64,000 nucleotides of DNA from Cyanophora paradoxa (taxonomy: Eukaryota > Glaucocystophyceae > Cyanophorales > Cyanophoraceae), in assembly GCA_004431415.1 (NCBI GenBank), contig QPMI01000040.1:248001-312000 (forward strand), given 5' to 3'. This document shows positions 24,401 through 33,212 of the stretch, in pieces (position 1 is the first letter of the stretch; every line of letters begins with the position of its first letter). A model generated the notes under the pieces. The model ran no database searches, had not been told where the DNA came from, and saw nothing but the letters and a program-made list of their open reading frames with translations. The position numbers were made by a program, and so were the translations under genes.

Positions 24401-25932
24401 ATGTTGGCCAGCGTGAGATTATATATATGTGACCGTGAGCTCGAGAAACGCAGCTCACCGATGTTGTTCGAAAGCGGATGGAAGTCGACGAAAACCAGCG
24501 ACACGAGAGACTGCGCCGAATGAATAGATTCACATGCAGCAAAACGTCTGGCGCAGCATGGGAGCTTCGCATTTGAATCGCACCCCGTACAGGATGAGAC
24601 TAACGATTTCGAGCGCAGCGATGCTGCCGTGCACAGCCCAAACCACGCTTTTAATCTGGAATGCCAATCGCGACCGCGAGCGAGAGAGCTTGTCAGACAG
24701 GGAAGGTGCCGTGCCTGCGCATTTAAGCGCCAACTGCAAAGATCTGTCGCACCTCGGAAGGCGCCGGGTCAAACCCCTCGTCTCCGGGCTCGAGGCCCAG
24801 CGTAAATGTCGATGTGAAGATCTGCGAGAAGATCGTGAGCCTTCATGGGTCTTCGCTCTGAAACGATTGACTCACTTGGAGGATAGAGATGTAGAGCGCA
24901 GATACGGCGACCTGCGCGCGCATGCGGCGGCAGATTGAGTCAGGAGAATATGTCCCGACTGCAGCTGATCATGACTGAATCGCGATCGTCTGGAATCGGT
25001 GGCCCATGGCCAGTGGAAAGCGGACCTTGGTAAGAAACCGCACCGCCCGAACGGCCGACGCAGCCACGCGCTGCTGGCGGATAGTGAACCACACCCAGCC
25101 GATTAGCACTGCGCGTCGAAAGCATGCGTCAAAGCCAAGCAGTGACGGCCCAGGGAAAGCAAGTGCACCGAAGATGAGCAAGACTAGCGCTGATGCCGCC
25201 CAAAACATTGCGAAGAACGAGTTGCGGAACAGGGCATCCTTGACCGCCTGGTACACTGCGGCGGGCCCAGGACGTCGGCACTTGTTGACGGGGCGGGGGC
25301 GGCGCGGGCCGGTCGACGTTCAGCACCGTTCGGCCCTCTCCGCATCGCATCGGTGAATTCTTGCGGCCAGCCCGTCGAGTTCACGAGGCCTGCCAGCTAT
25401 AGGCGGGATAAGATATATGCATCGACGCGGCCGAGACCGCAAAACGAATTCTTCTATCTGAATCTAGATCTGCGCAGGTGTTCCCTGCAGCTGTACCTGC
25501 AGCGCGTCGATGAAGATGAAGATCACGGGCAGAGCCCTGGTCTGAAAAAGCCCCGTCGACGCGTTGGAGCGATCCGCCTGTCAAGGATCGCGCGCGTCAG
25601 CGTTCCACGTTGCGGCGAGCACAAAAGAATGATCATGATCATGAGAGACGGGCCATGGCGAACAAGATGGAGAAGAGAACCTCCTCGTACTTGTTGGAGC
25701 GGAGCCCGTCGCTCTCCGCCCGCAGCATGGCCGAGGGCGCGGCGTTCAGCTGCTGGCGCGACGGGCCGCCACCCGCCTCGCTGTAGCCCGCGGCCGAGCT
25801 GTGCCTCGTCATCGACCTTTGCTGCAGCATCGAAGAAGCGCCAGCCGCGGCCCGGTCTGCCCCCACGTTCCCTGACTGCGAGATACGCTGACCTAGGCCT
25901 CCTGCCGCACGCGGCGCTGACTTGCTGGCCAT
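15468..25932 (-). CDS. TmcB-like multi-pass membrane protein with TPR-like repeat segment
   Basis: The start is ATG at 25932 (MASKSAPRAAGGLGQR...), followed by EEVLFSILFAMAR and several hydrophobic helices at about 25580-23900 (for example FFAMFWAASALVLLIFGAL and LVLAIAALNGVLVTWF). Next come ADFRYRLLIRRAVRHAELL (23.7 kb), RIIRFPASSYVHINFATF (23.2 kb), NHNAALRQIK-VFWSGL and ELYETLLGKYPTSKILLRTY with YGSFLQIIENDTERAQELL (22.3 kb). That order matches tiny macrocysts protein B (TmcB) relatives common in algae. Further helices follow at about 21700, 20450, 17980 and 16100, with a Ser/Asp/Glu-rich region at 19500-20080. The last exon (15468-15668) starts FVHMIP and ends in an acidic, then His/Gly-rich tail. 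The family's role is poorly known; membrane sensing is often assumed. A second gene could begin at ATG 18292 (MAATEPAAPPPP), so a split model is possible. Confidence 0.72.
15651..15844 (-). repeat. Exact 31-bp copy of an acceptor plus exon start inside the last intron
   Basis: Positions 15651-15681 and 15814-15844 are identical over 31 bp, 163 bp apart. In the gene's sense each copy contains CCCCAG|TTCGTGCACATGATCCCG, the acceptor and first codons of the final exon. Related imperfect copies lie between them. Use of the outer acceptor would give a different C-terminus of about 33 residues. Confidence 0.85.
16447..16815 (-). repeat. Intronic near-copy of an exon start in the TmcB-like gene
   Basis: The exon segment at 16447-16486 (sense CLKAMNLYVQEA) is repeated at 16777-16815 (sense DCLRAVNLRVQEA), about 330 bp upstream in the gene. 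The second copy keeps the reading frame but stops after VQEA. It may be a relic exon, an alternative exon or a duplication that created the intron. Confidence 0.75.
17303..17390 (-). repeat. Dispersed intron element, copy 1
   Basis: This intronic stretch shares an ordered set of blocks with 22647-22744: GATGTCCTAAACC, GAACATCT, CAATGAAG, GTTTTAT and AAGATCTAGAGCTTATGTTA's leading part. The matches are collinear, so the two introns carry related sequence rather than chance words. Confidence 0.75.
21424..22497. repeat. Shared 21-bp intron word, three copies
   Basis: AATAGGACTTCCTAGATAAGA and close forms occur at 21424-21444, 22448-22468 (both exact) and partly at 22482-22497, all inside introns of the TmcB-like gene. 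This is evidence of sequence shared between separate introns. Confidence 0.8.
21722..21986 (-). repeat. Intron bounded by a 23-bp direct repeat
   Basis: An identical 23-bp sequence occurs at 21722-21744 and 21964-21986. Each copy contains CGCCAG|GTGCTCGAGCTG in the gene's sense. The first acts as donor and the second as acceptor plus exon start, giving a 242-bp intron (21739-21980) between EKEQRRQ and VLELRAVKQLGVG. This is the signature expected from tandem duplication of an AGGT-containing exon segment. Confidence 0.8.
22400..22520 (-). repeat. GC-AG intron bounded by an 11-bp direct repeat
   Basis: CGCCTGCTTCC lies at 22400-22410 and 22510-22520. In sense each is GGAAGCAG|GCG. The intron (22403-22512, 110 bp) starts GCGAGT, a GC donor, and the next exon starts GCGGCGGAGCTG (AAELYE). 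Both splice junctions fall at the same place within the repeat. Confidence 0.75.
22604..22753 (-). repeat. Intron bounded by a 10-bp direct repeat, dispersed element copy 2
   Basis: AACACCTTGA occurs at 22604-22613 and 22744-22753, in sense TCAAG|GTGTT. The 140-bp intron (22609-22748) begins GTGTTAACATAAGC and the next exon begins GTGTTCTGG (VFWSG). Its body (22647-22744) is the second copy of the dispersed element at 17303-17390. Confidence 0.75.
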
Positions 25933-27260
25933 GGGCGATCCGGCGGGGGCGCCTGCAGTGCCGGCCGCGGCGCGCGCGGCTGATAGCACTAGTACTGGTA
26001 CTGCAGCTGCTTCGCTCGGCGCTCGCACAGGCCTATAGCTAGGCACGCATGTGCAGAGGCTGCAAGCTTCAGTCTGGTAAGCTTAAGGCCGGGGCCGGGC
26101 CCGGGGAGCGCCGCGCCTGCAGCTGCCGGCGCCACGCGCACGTCACGCACGCGACCGCGGCCTGCCCCACGTACGTATACGGCAAGGCTAACTGCCTTCC
26201 TGCCAGGCTGCTGCGTGTAGCTGGAGGCAGTCACTGAGAGAACCTTCAGGAAGGGACTCTTGCCAAAGATGACCTGCTCAGCTCGGGAGTCAGCTGTTGG
26301 AGGAATCGCGTACGTTGCTGCTGCTGGGGCAGTTCTGCCGCGCCGCGCGCGGGGGGAGCTGCGCTGCTGAGCCTGCGCAGCCTGCACTGCTGGCCGCGCA
26401 CGGCGCAGCTGGCGATCCGCTTGCAGTTGGGCTTGTACCCGGTTCGAGGACCCGCGCCGCCCAAAGGGCCCCGCGCGCGCAGATCGGAGATCTAGATTCG
26501 GAGTTGGCGACTCGGAGCTCGAGTCGGCGAACTCGGCGCCGACCAGCTTGCAAATGCAATTGCTTTATACCCCCCGCCGCGCATGATTGATGCGGCATAT
26601 AGTTGCCAACTTGCCTCAACGCATTCGAGAAAAATACGAACATTCTCAAGTTCGACGATCCGGTGATCATACGCGTACCCAGTACCCAGCGCCGGGCCAT
26701 CGGGCCAGATCCGGATCCGGATCGGAGCGCTAGCGGCGCGCCGCGCCCGCGCGCCGGCGCCGGCGCGCAGGCGCCGTCGGAGGCCCGGAGGCCCGGCCCG
26801 GAGGCCTAGGCCCAGTAGATCCGATGATCTGCTGCGCATCATGCGGCATGCGCGCCGGGCTCCGGGAGCGCGCGCGCCGCTGCGCTGCATAATATTAATC
26901 CTGCACCATTGTGCTGCGATCATGTGCCGCAGCCGCAATAGTATACGATGAGACGAGCCCGACTGCCCACGCGCGCGGGTACTGTGCAGCAAGTCGACGC
27001 GTACGTCCTAGGCTGCAAACACGCTCGCACTCAGCTGTACCGTAGTACTCAGCTGCGCAGCAAGTCAAGCTATCGCGTCGGTCCTCCGTCTCTAGATCTT
27101 CTTCTTCTTCTACTACTGTACGATGCATATTCGCGCAGAGCAGCGAATAGGTAGATGAGAAGGGACCGTCGGACAGCGGAGGGCGGATGCAGAAGCAAAC
27201 TCTAGATCTGCACCAACAAACGAACGGGGACAAGAGGGGAGGGTCGGCAGCGGGCGCCGG
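25933..27260. other. Upstream region of the TmcB-like gene
   Basis: No gene is supported. It should hold the promoter of the minus-strand TmcB-like gene and the 3' end of the channel gene. A perfect 20-bp palindrome of GC composition lies at 26749-26768 and CCGGATCCGGATC lies near 26711-26723. Long open frames on both strands show only compositional bias. Confidence 0.5.
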
Positions 27261-27436
27261 TCATGGAGGAGTGGCGAGGGACCGTGGCCGGAGCGGCAGC
27301 GGCTCGGGAGAGGCAATCCCGGAGGGCGCCTCAGTCCCGCTGCCGCTGCGGCGGCGCGAGCGCGCGCGGAACGGCTTCCGGGCGCTCCCGTGCTGCTCGC
27401 GATCTGGGTCGTCCGGCGCCGGGGACGGGAGCGTGT

Positions 27437-27655
27437 TCAGGGCGGGGAGGACCCGGGGCCGGGTGCCGGCGGCGCCTGCTGCAGGGGGCGGGTGCGGGTG
27501 CGGCCGGACCGCCTGCGCGGGAGTGATCGGCTCCACGGTTCGTTCGGGGGGCTGGGGCGTACAGCGCGAACCGGCTCGTGGGGCAGGGAGAGGGCGCGGG
27601 CGACGGATGAGAGGAGGCGGGCGGCCTCGGCGCCCTCGGCGCGCAGCTGCGCGAC
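27437..27655 (-). CDS. Probable extra 3' exon of the potassium-channel gene (coiled coil)
   Basis: In the minus sense a run of 37 C (27663-27699) is followed by GAAACAG, a strong polypyrimidine-acceptor arrangement. It opens directly into VAQLRAEGAEAARLLSSVAR. This continues, in phase 0 and in heptad pattern, the coil that ends AARQAALSEQ near 27870 if the CAG|GTCCGTG site there is a donor. The frame then runs Pro/Arg-rich to a stop at 27437; a further splice could lead to a stop at 27261. The alternative is that the gene stops at 27852 and this is untranslated. Confidence 0.45.
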   Translation of the reverse strand, partial: VAQLRAEGAEAARLLSSVARALSLPHEPVRAVRPSPPNEPWSRSLPRRRSGRTRTRPLQQAPPAPGPGSSPP

Positions 27656-27661
27656 CTGTTT

Positions 27662-27662
<1 letters not shown>

Positions 27663-27699
<37 letters not shown>
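27663..27699. repeat. Homopolymer of 37 G (37 C in the gene's sense)
   Basis: An uninterrupted G37 on the plus strand sits 3' of the K+ channel gene, next to a plausible splice acceptor on the minus strand. A run of the same apparent length occurs at 63712-63748. Assembled length of such runs is unreliable. Confidence 0.9.
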
Positions 27700-27851
27700 C
27701 TTCGTCAGGGGCGACGCGGTATTTTACAAAAGAGACCTTTAACATAAGAGTGTTTATTAGAAACAATAACATCATTTGAAGCGATTCTATCACCCGGATA
27801 AAGTAAAGTAACATATAAAAGGGCGTCTATAAAGGCGCCCGCTCCGTCGGC

Positions 27852-30800
27852 TCAGACCGCACGGACCTGTTCGGACAGGGCCGCCTGCCGCGCAGCCACC
27901 TGCACCGAGGACCGGTCAGCGTTTCGGGCGGGGCGGGGCGGGGCGGGGCGGGGCGGGGCGCAGGACAGAGAGGGGGTACAGACCTCCGCGATCTCGTCGC
28001 GCGTCGCCTTGACCTGGGTCAGGTGAGCGGGCGGATGAAGCGCGCGGGTTCGGATTCGAACCTGCGCGGCGAGCGCCGCGGCGCGAATGCCGGCGGCCAT
28101 GGCGTTGTCTTCCGCCTCCTGCGTGAGAGGCTGAGAGGAGAGGCGGCGCCCTTTCAGATCAAATCCCATCGGACCTTGCGTGCGCGGTCCGTCGCCTGCT
28201 CCGCTTGCCCCTGGGCCACCTGCGGGGCCGGGGCCGGTCAGGAGAACGGGGGGGGGAAGCCGTGCGGGGGTACAGCACCTTCAAAGCCTTGTCGTGGGAC
28301 GCGACGAGCGCGTTCAGCTTCTCCTCGACTGAACGGATCGCGCCGTCCTGCGGGGGTACCGGGTTCAGTCCCGGTGGGGGTACAGGCGACCCGGAGGGGG
28401 TACGGTTCCACCTTCATGTTTTCCTGCGCGCCGCATCAGAGGCAGGGGGGGAAGATGGGTGGGGGGTACGCGCCTGCGCCTGGATGGAATCGCAGAACTC
28501 GTCCCAGCGCTGCTTCCGCTTCCGCGCGTTCTGCCACTGCGCCAGCGCCCGGAGCTCCAGCGCATCGAATCTGGACGGTAGAATTAAAATAAAAAATTAA
28601 TTTTCCGGGGGAAGCCCCTGAAAGGCACGGGCACAAACGCACCCGACGCGCTTCTTGGGACCCGTGTGGCCCTCCTGCCCCCGGCCCGGGCGTCAAGGGG
28701 GTACGGCATAGCGGAGGGGTACGCACGGCCGTGAGCTTGCGGTCGCGGTCCACTTTGCGGTCGTGCCACCGGAAGATGGCCTGAGGGGGGTACGCGCTCG
28801 AGACGAGGGGGTACAACCGCGACACAGGAGGGTTCGGGGGCCGGCGAGGGGTACCTGGATGCAGCGCGCGGCCGCGACGCGATACTCCGTCCTGCGGGTA
28901 CACAGATTAAACGTCGAAACCGTGGAAGGGGAACGAAAGTGGGGGGTACGTGCATGATCATGGCGCCCTTCATCGTGCGGACGATGCGCTCCTCTCCTGG
29001 GTGCAGGCGGGCCTGTTCGGGCGGGGGGGGGGGTACGCGACCGCCGCTCAGAGGGGCGCGGCGGGGGGGCTCGAGGGGCTCTAGAAGCGCCTCTAGGTCC
29101 CGGGCTCCAGGCAAAGCCAAGCCTAGCCCAGCCTGGCCTGGCCTAGCGTGGCCTTGCCTTGCCTAGCTGAGCGGGGCGGGGCGGGGCGGGCGCGCCTTGT
29201 CGATCATGACGGTAGTGGCGGTGGCCGTCAGGACGAGCCCGCACAGGATCGCCGTCGCGATCACCACGCGCCCCTGCCGGGGAGAGGGTGAGGATGGGGG
29301 TGGGTGGGGGGGGGGGGGGGGGGGATGGAGGGTGGCGGATGGAGGAGGCGGGGGGAAGAAAGAGGGAGGAGCGTAGAGAGGGGTTGTGGGGGCTAGCTCG
29401 CACCGGGTACGTGTTCGGGTAGATGTCTTGCCGGCGGGGAAGGAAGGAGGGGGGGGGGGGGGCGAAGTCAGGGGCGCGGGGCTCGTGAGTCCGGGGTACG
29501 CGATAGAGCACCTCCGAACCCGACGGTCGTCATCCCTATGAACAGGTTCCACAGTGCCTTCGAGAGGCCATCTGGGCGGGGTACGGTGATTTCAGGCGTG
29601 GAGGGGGTGGATGGGGGGTGGATGGGGGTGCGCGGCTCCGCGGGCCACAGGAAAGCGGCGCACAGTGGGGGTCGTAGGCCCGCTCGAAGATGAGGAGGGC
29701 GTCTGCGGGTGTATAGTCGAGTGGGGTCAGGAGGTACGGTTGAGGGGTGGGGGTACGGGTCGGGGCGCACAGGAGGAGACGCAGAGGACGGCGAGGAAGG
29801 ATACGACGAGGGTGCGCAGGGGGTACAGCGCGATGTACGCCCGCATCGCCAGGCTGGTGGGGGCGGGGGAGAGGGCGCGGTCAGGCCGGGCTGGGGCGCG
29901 GTTGCGGGCGCGGGCGGGGTAAGCTTTAGGCTGCTTTGGAGAGAAAGGGGACGGGAAGAAAGGGGCCCCGGCAGGATTCGATGGTAAAGAAAGGGCGGAA
30001 AAGTGCCCCGGGCGGACCTGAAGTCGGGCGAGATGCCGTTGGCGCGCGAGAGGGCCCGCCCGTGGCCGCGGAAGATCACGCTGGGCCCCGAAGGGAGGCG
30101 ACGTCAGCCACGCAGGGGCACGGGACGCCGCTTCTAGAGTCCACTTCTCTCCGCCCCACCCCTCTCCAGCCAGGCCAGCCTGGAGTAGAAGGTCTTCCTT
30201 CCGCCCCGGCAAGCCCGGGCGAGCGGACCTGTGGTCGCGGGCGCTCTTGAGGAGGACGTAAAGGCGCAGGAAGGTCAGCAGCGCCAGCGCCCCCTCCGAG
30301 TGCCGGTACTCCCTCTCCTCGACTTTTCGGGGGGGGGGGGGGGGGGGGGAGAAGGTGGTGAGGGGGTACGGGATTTCTCGGGCGCGGGGAGCGGGGCGGG
30401 GCGAGGGGGGTACTGCGCACAGGCTTCGTCGACGGGGAAGGAGAACTCGACCTTGGGGGGAAGGTGCAGGCAGACCTGCGGGGCGGCCGGTCAGCCCAAA
30501 GCGCAGCCGGGCGCGGGCGTGGACGCGGGCGTTGTTTCTGTTCAGCTACCGCGCGCCCGACGGGCTTCGTCTTTAGCTTCGGATTCGGCTACGCGGGGGG
30601 GCTTTGCGAGCCGGGGCGGGGGACGGGGGGTTCTCGTGCACCACGAGGCACTCGAAGAGGAGGGGGGGGATGAGACCCGCCGTGAAGAGGTTCTCTGGGG
30701 GGGGAGTAAGAGACGGGGAGGGGAGGGGAGGGGAAGGGGTACAGGGGCGCGCCGTGGACGAGGAATCGGTTCACGAGCTTCATTTGAGCGAGGCGGGTGC

Positions 30801-32038
30801 GGTACAGGCGGGCGAGAAGAAGACCTGCGGTGGTACTTGAATTCAAAGGCCAAGGGGGGGTGGGGATTTCGGGCGGGGCGTACACATGAGGCCGCATATG
30901 CCAGTGACGCACGAGCGTATGACGATGCTACCCACCGCCTGCGCCTGCTGGGGGTACAACTCGACCTGCCGGGGTACGAGATGTCCCGGTGGCAGATGGG
31001 GCCACCGAGCGGGGGGTACGCACGTCGAGGATGGCCAGCGCCACGCTCGCGATCGCGAGGAACGACATCAAATCGTTGAGCTGAGGGATACGCCGTTTAG
31101 AGGAAAGGTGAATACGCCATCCGTTTTCGCCGCACGAACCTGGATCTTCTGCTCGTTGAGGGATACCTCCTTCTCCAGCTGTGGAAGGGGGACCCGGCCC
31201 GTCAGGAGCTCGGATCGAACCCGGATTTGATCCGGATCGAATCTCACCTGGAAGCTGGCGCCTGGGGCCAGGGACTCGACCAGGCGGAAGAGGCGACTCT
31301 TGGCAGCGGTCCTGGGTACAGAAAACGGCGTGAGTCACGGCAGGGGGGCGAAGCACTCCGGCGGGGCGTACCCCGCGTGCTCCAGGATCTCCACGCTGGA
31401 GGAAGACGTGATCCGCCGCTTCTTGCGCGCGCCCTTCCATCTGCGAGGATCGAATTCGGCGCGGACCGGGCCACGCCACATCCGATCGGATCAGATCGAT
31501 CGCACCCGTCCGATTGGCCCACATCGCCGTGCTCCTGCTTTGCCTTGGGGTCCTTTTCGCGCCTGAAGCCGTTCTTGACCGCGAGGGCCGTGGCCACGGC
31601 CGCACCGAAGAAAGCGCCACCGCTGCGCAAGCCGGTCAGGTCAAACCCGCGCCGGCGTCGGCGGGAGCGGAGGCGCAGACGCACGTGGTGCTGCGCGGGA
31701 GATTGGGCCGCGCCTCTGCGTTCATCTCCTGCAGCGTGGAGCTGCCGCGCGTTGGCGCGCGGGCGGGTCTCAGCGCGCTCCGACTCCAGGCGAGAAGAGA
31801 GCGGGGAGGCGGCGGACCTCTTTCCCATGTTCCGCAGCTTCTCGCGGATCGCGAGGAGCGAGCCGCGTCGCTCCTGGTTCGGCCGGGGCGCATTGGAGCC
31901 CTCGGACGCCACCGCCGTCAAGTTCGGCGACAGCCGCCCGCTGCTCTCCTCGCTCTCGCCGTCCGTGTCCTGGTCCGACATCGTCGCGCCCTTCCTAGCT
32001 ACGACATGCTGCTCGTCGTGGTGGACCCTGCTCCCCAT
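27852..32038 (-). CDS. SK/IK-like potassium channel
   Basis: The start is ATG at 32038 or, equally plausible, ATG at 31981 (MSDQDTDGESEES). The N-terminus is acidic and Ser-rich. Hydrophobic exons follow: GGAFFGAAVATALAV (31.6 kb), LMSFLAIASVALAILD (31.05 kb), ALALLTFLRLYVLLKSARDH (30.25 kb, S4-like) and AYIALYPLRTLVVSFLAVL (29.8 kb, S5-like). The pore exon (29512-29571) encodes ALWNLFIGMTTVGFG and splices to an exon ending at 29426 that supplies DIYPNTYPG, giving the K+ filter TTVGFGD. The inner helix is VVIATAILCGLVLTATATTV (29.25 kb). Cytoplasmic exons such as RIVRTMKGAMIMH, AIFRWHDRKVDRDRKL and QWQNARKRKQRWDEF sit where SK channels bind calmodulin. The order S5-pore-S6-basic helix resembles SK/IK channels. 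Calcium dependence is inferred. The first in-frame stop is at 27852, but another exon may follow. Confidence 0.8.
27928..27961. repeat. GGGGC tandem repeat in a channel-gene intron
   Basis: Six or more tandem GGGGC units lie in an intron of the minus-strand channel gene; in sense they are GCCCC. Similar short arrays lie at 1876-1903 in the ankyrin-TIR gene and, as CCCCG, at about 40395-40425 and 40572-40632 in the plus-strand 33-42 kb gene. Confidence 0.85.
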
Positions 32039-33212
32039 CTAACGCCCGGAGTTCACAGCCGGGGCAGGGCCGGGGCTCGTAGGCAGCCCACTCTCAGATA
32101 CAGCTACTACAAATGCCGGATCGCGGCTCGCTGGGCGCGCCTCTCCGCCTAACCGTCGGGCGCGCGGCGGCTCCCCCGTTGCGACACAGCGACGGTGGGG
32201 CGACAGCGCAATGACGTCCGCCTGCTATCTGTCCGGGGTCTGTCCGCTGGGGAGCCCTGCGGGCGCTGGACGTGCTGTGACGCCTTCGATGGCTCCCTGC
32301 GGAGCCGAGCCCGTGTTGTGAAAAGAAATTGTGTACCCTGACCTAACGAAGCCCCTCTCGATCAAATTCGAAGATCTCGAAATCCAGCGATGTCCAGAAG
32401 ACCCAAAGCTGCAGAAATGAAGCTAAGAAAAGCAGCGACCGGAAAGTGGATGATTTCAACCCATCGGCTATCTCGGACTCTCCAGTCGGCCAAGGTTTTT
32501 TCGCGACGTAAACCTTATACCCGTGTCGCGGCCGCATACCGCCCGGCTCCGCGCAGTTCTGGGAGCATCAACATCCGCGCGAGCTTGAGCATCGAGGTCG
32601 AGAGACATCTCACGATCACCCGCAAGGGCCGCACCTGTAGCTGTAGCGATCGTGCGGCGATTCGCGCCTCATCGGCGATATCAGCTGCATCGACCCTTGG
32701 GCCAAGCAGGAGCTGCTGAGCGATAAGCCTGAAGCTAGCGCTTTCAAAGTTAACAGTCTGCAGACTAGATCGAGGGACGAGTAAGCTGTTGAGCGGCTGC
32801 AGCTCAGCGGCTGCGGAGTTCGAGCTGCAGAGCGCGGTTCCAGGCGACGCTCCGAGCCAGCGCCCAAATCGAGTCAAGGGAACGACTCCAGCGCTCCAGC
32901 GGCGAGTCCAGCCTGGCAGCAGCGGTGTTCGGTTGACGAAGGCGACGTGGAGCTCGTGCCCGCGTTAAAGCTAGCTATCGCCGCTCAAGCGCCGCTCAAG
33001 TTCGTTGCAGGCGCAGCCAGAGCCGCGGCCGAACGTGCGCTTCCGAAGGGGGACGGGCAGATGCATATGGTGTCGCCGCGACGCCCGAGCGATCTGAGAG
33101 TTTGCTCCTGTTAGGGAAGGCGTCGGCGGCAACTGCGGAGCCGGCGCCTTTAGCTCCGTTCAGGGACGGCGGCGGCCGCGGCGGCCGTGCACGTGGCGCG
33201 CGTGCGGCTGCA
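32039..33212. promoter_or_regulatory. Divergent intergenic region between the channel gene and the 33-42 kb gene
   Basis: About 1.2 kb separates two divergent starts and should contain both promoters. A 120-residue open frame without an ATG (32515-32877, minus) and an ATG-started frame (32390-32719, plus) overlap here. Neither shows a family motif, so I do not call a gene. No TATA box or clear repeat was seen. Confidence 0.5.

Noticed and set aside
27187-27747. 186-residue plus-strand frame with poly-Gly
   Set aside because: No ATG start, and it crosses the G37 run; composition only.
28040-28080. GGTTCGGATTCGAACC, tRNA-like
   Set aside because: It is a short palindrome in the channel gene with no cloverleaf around it.
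32515-32877. 120-residue minus-strand frame
   Set aside because: No ATG start, no splice context and no family match; left as intergenic.
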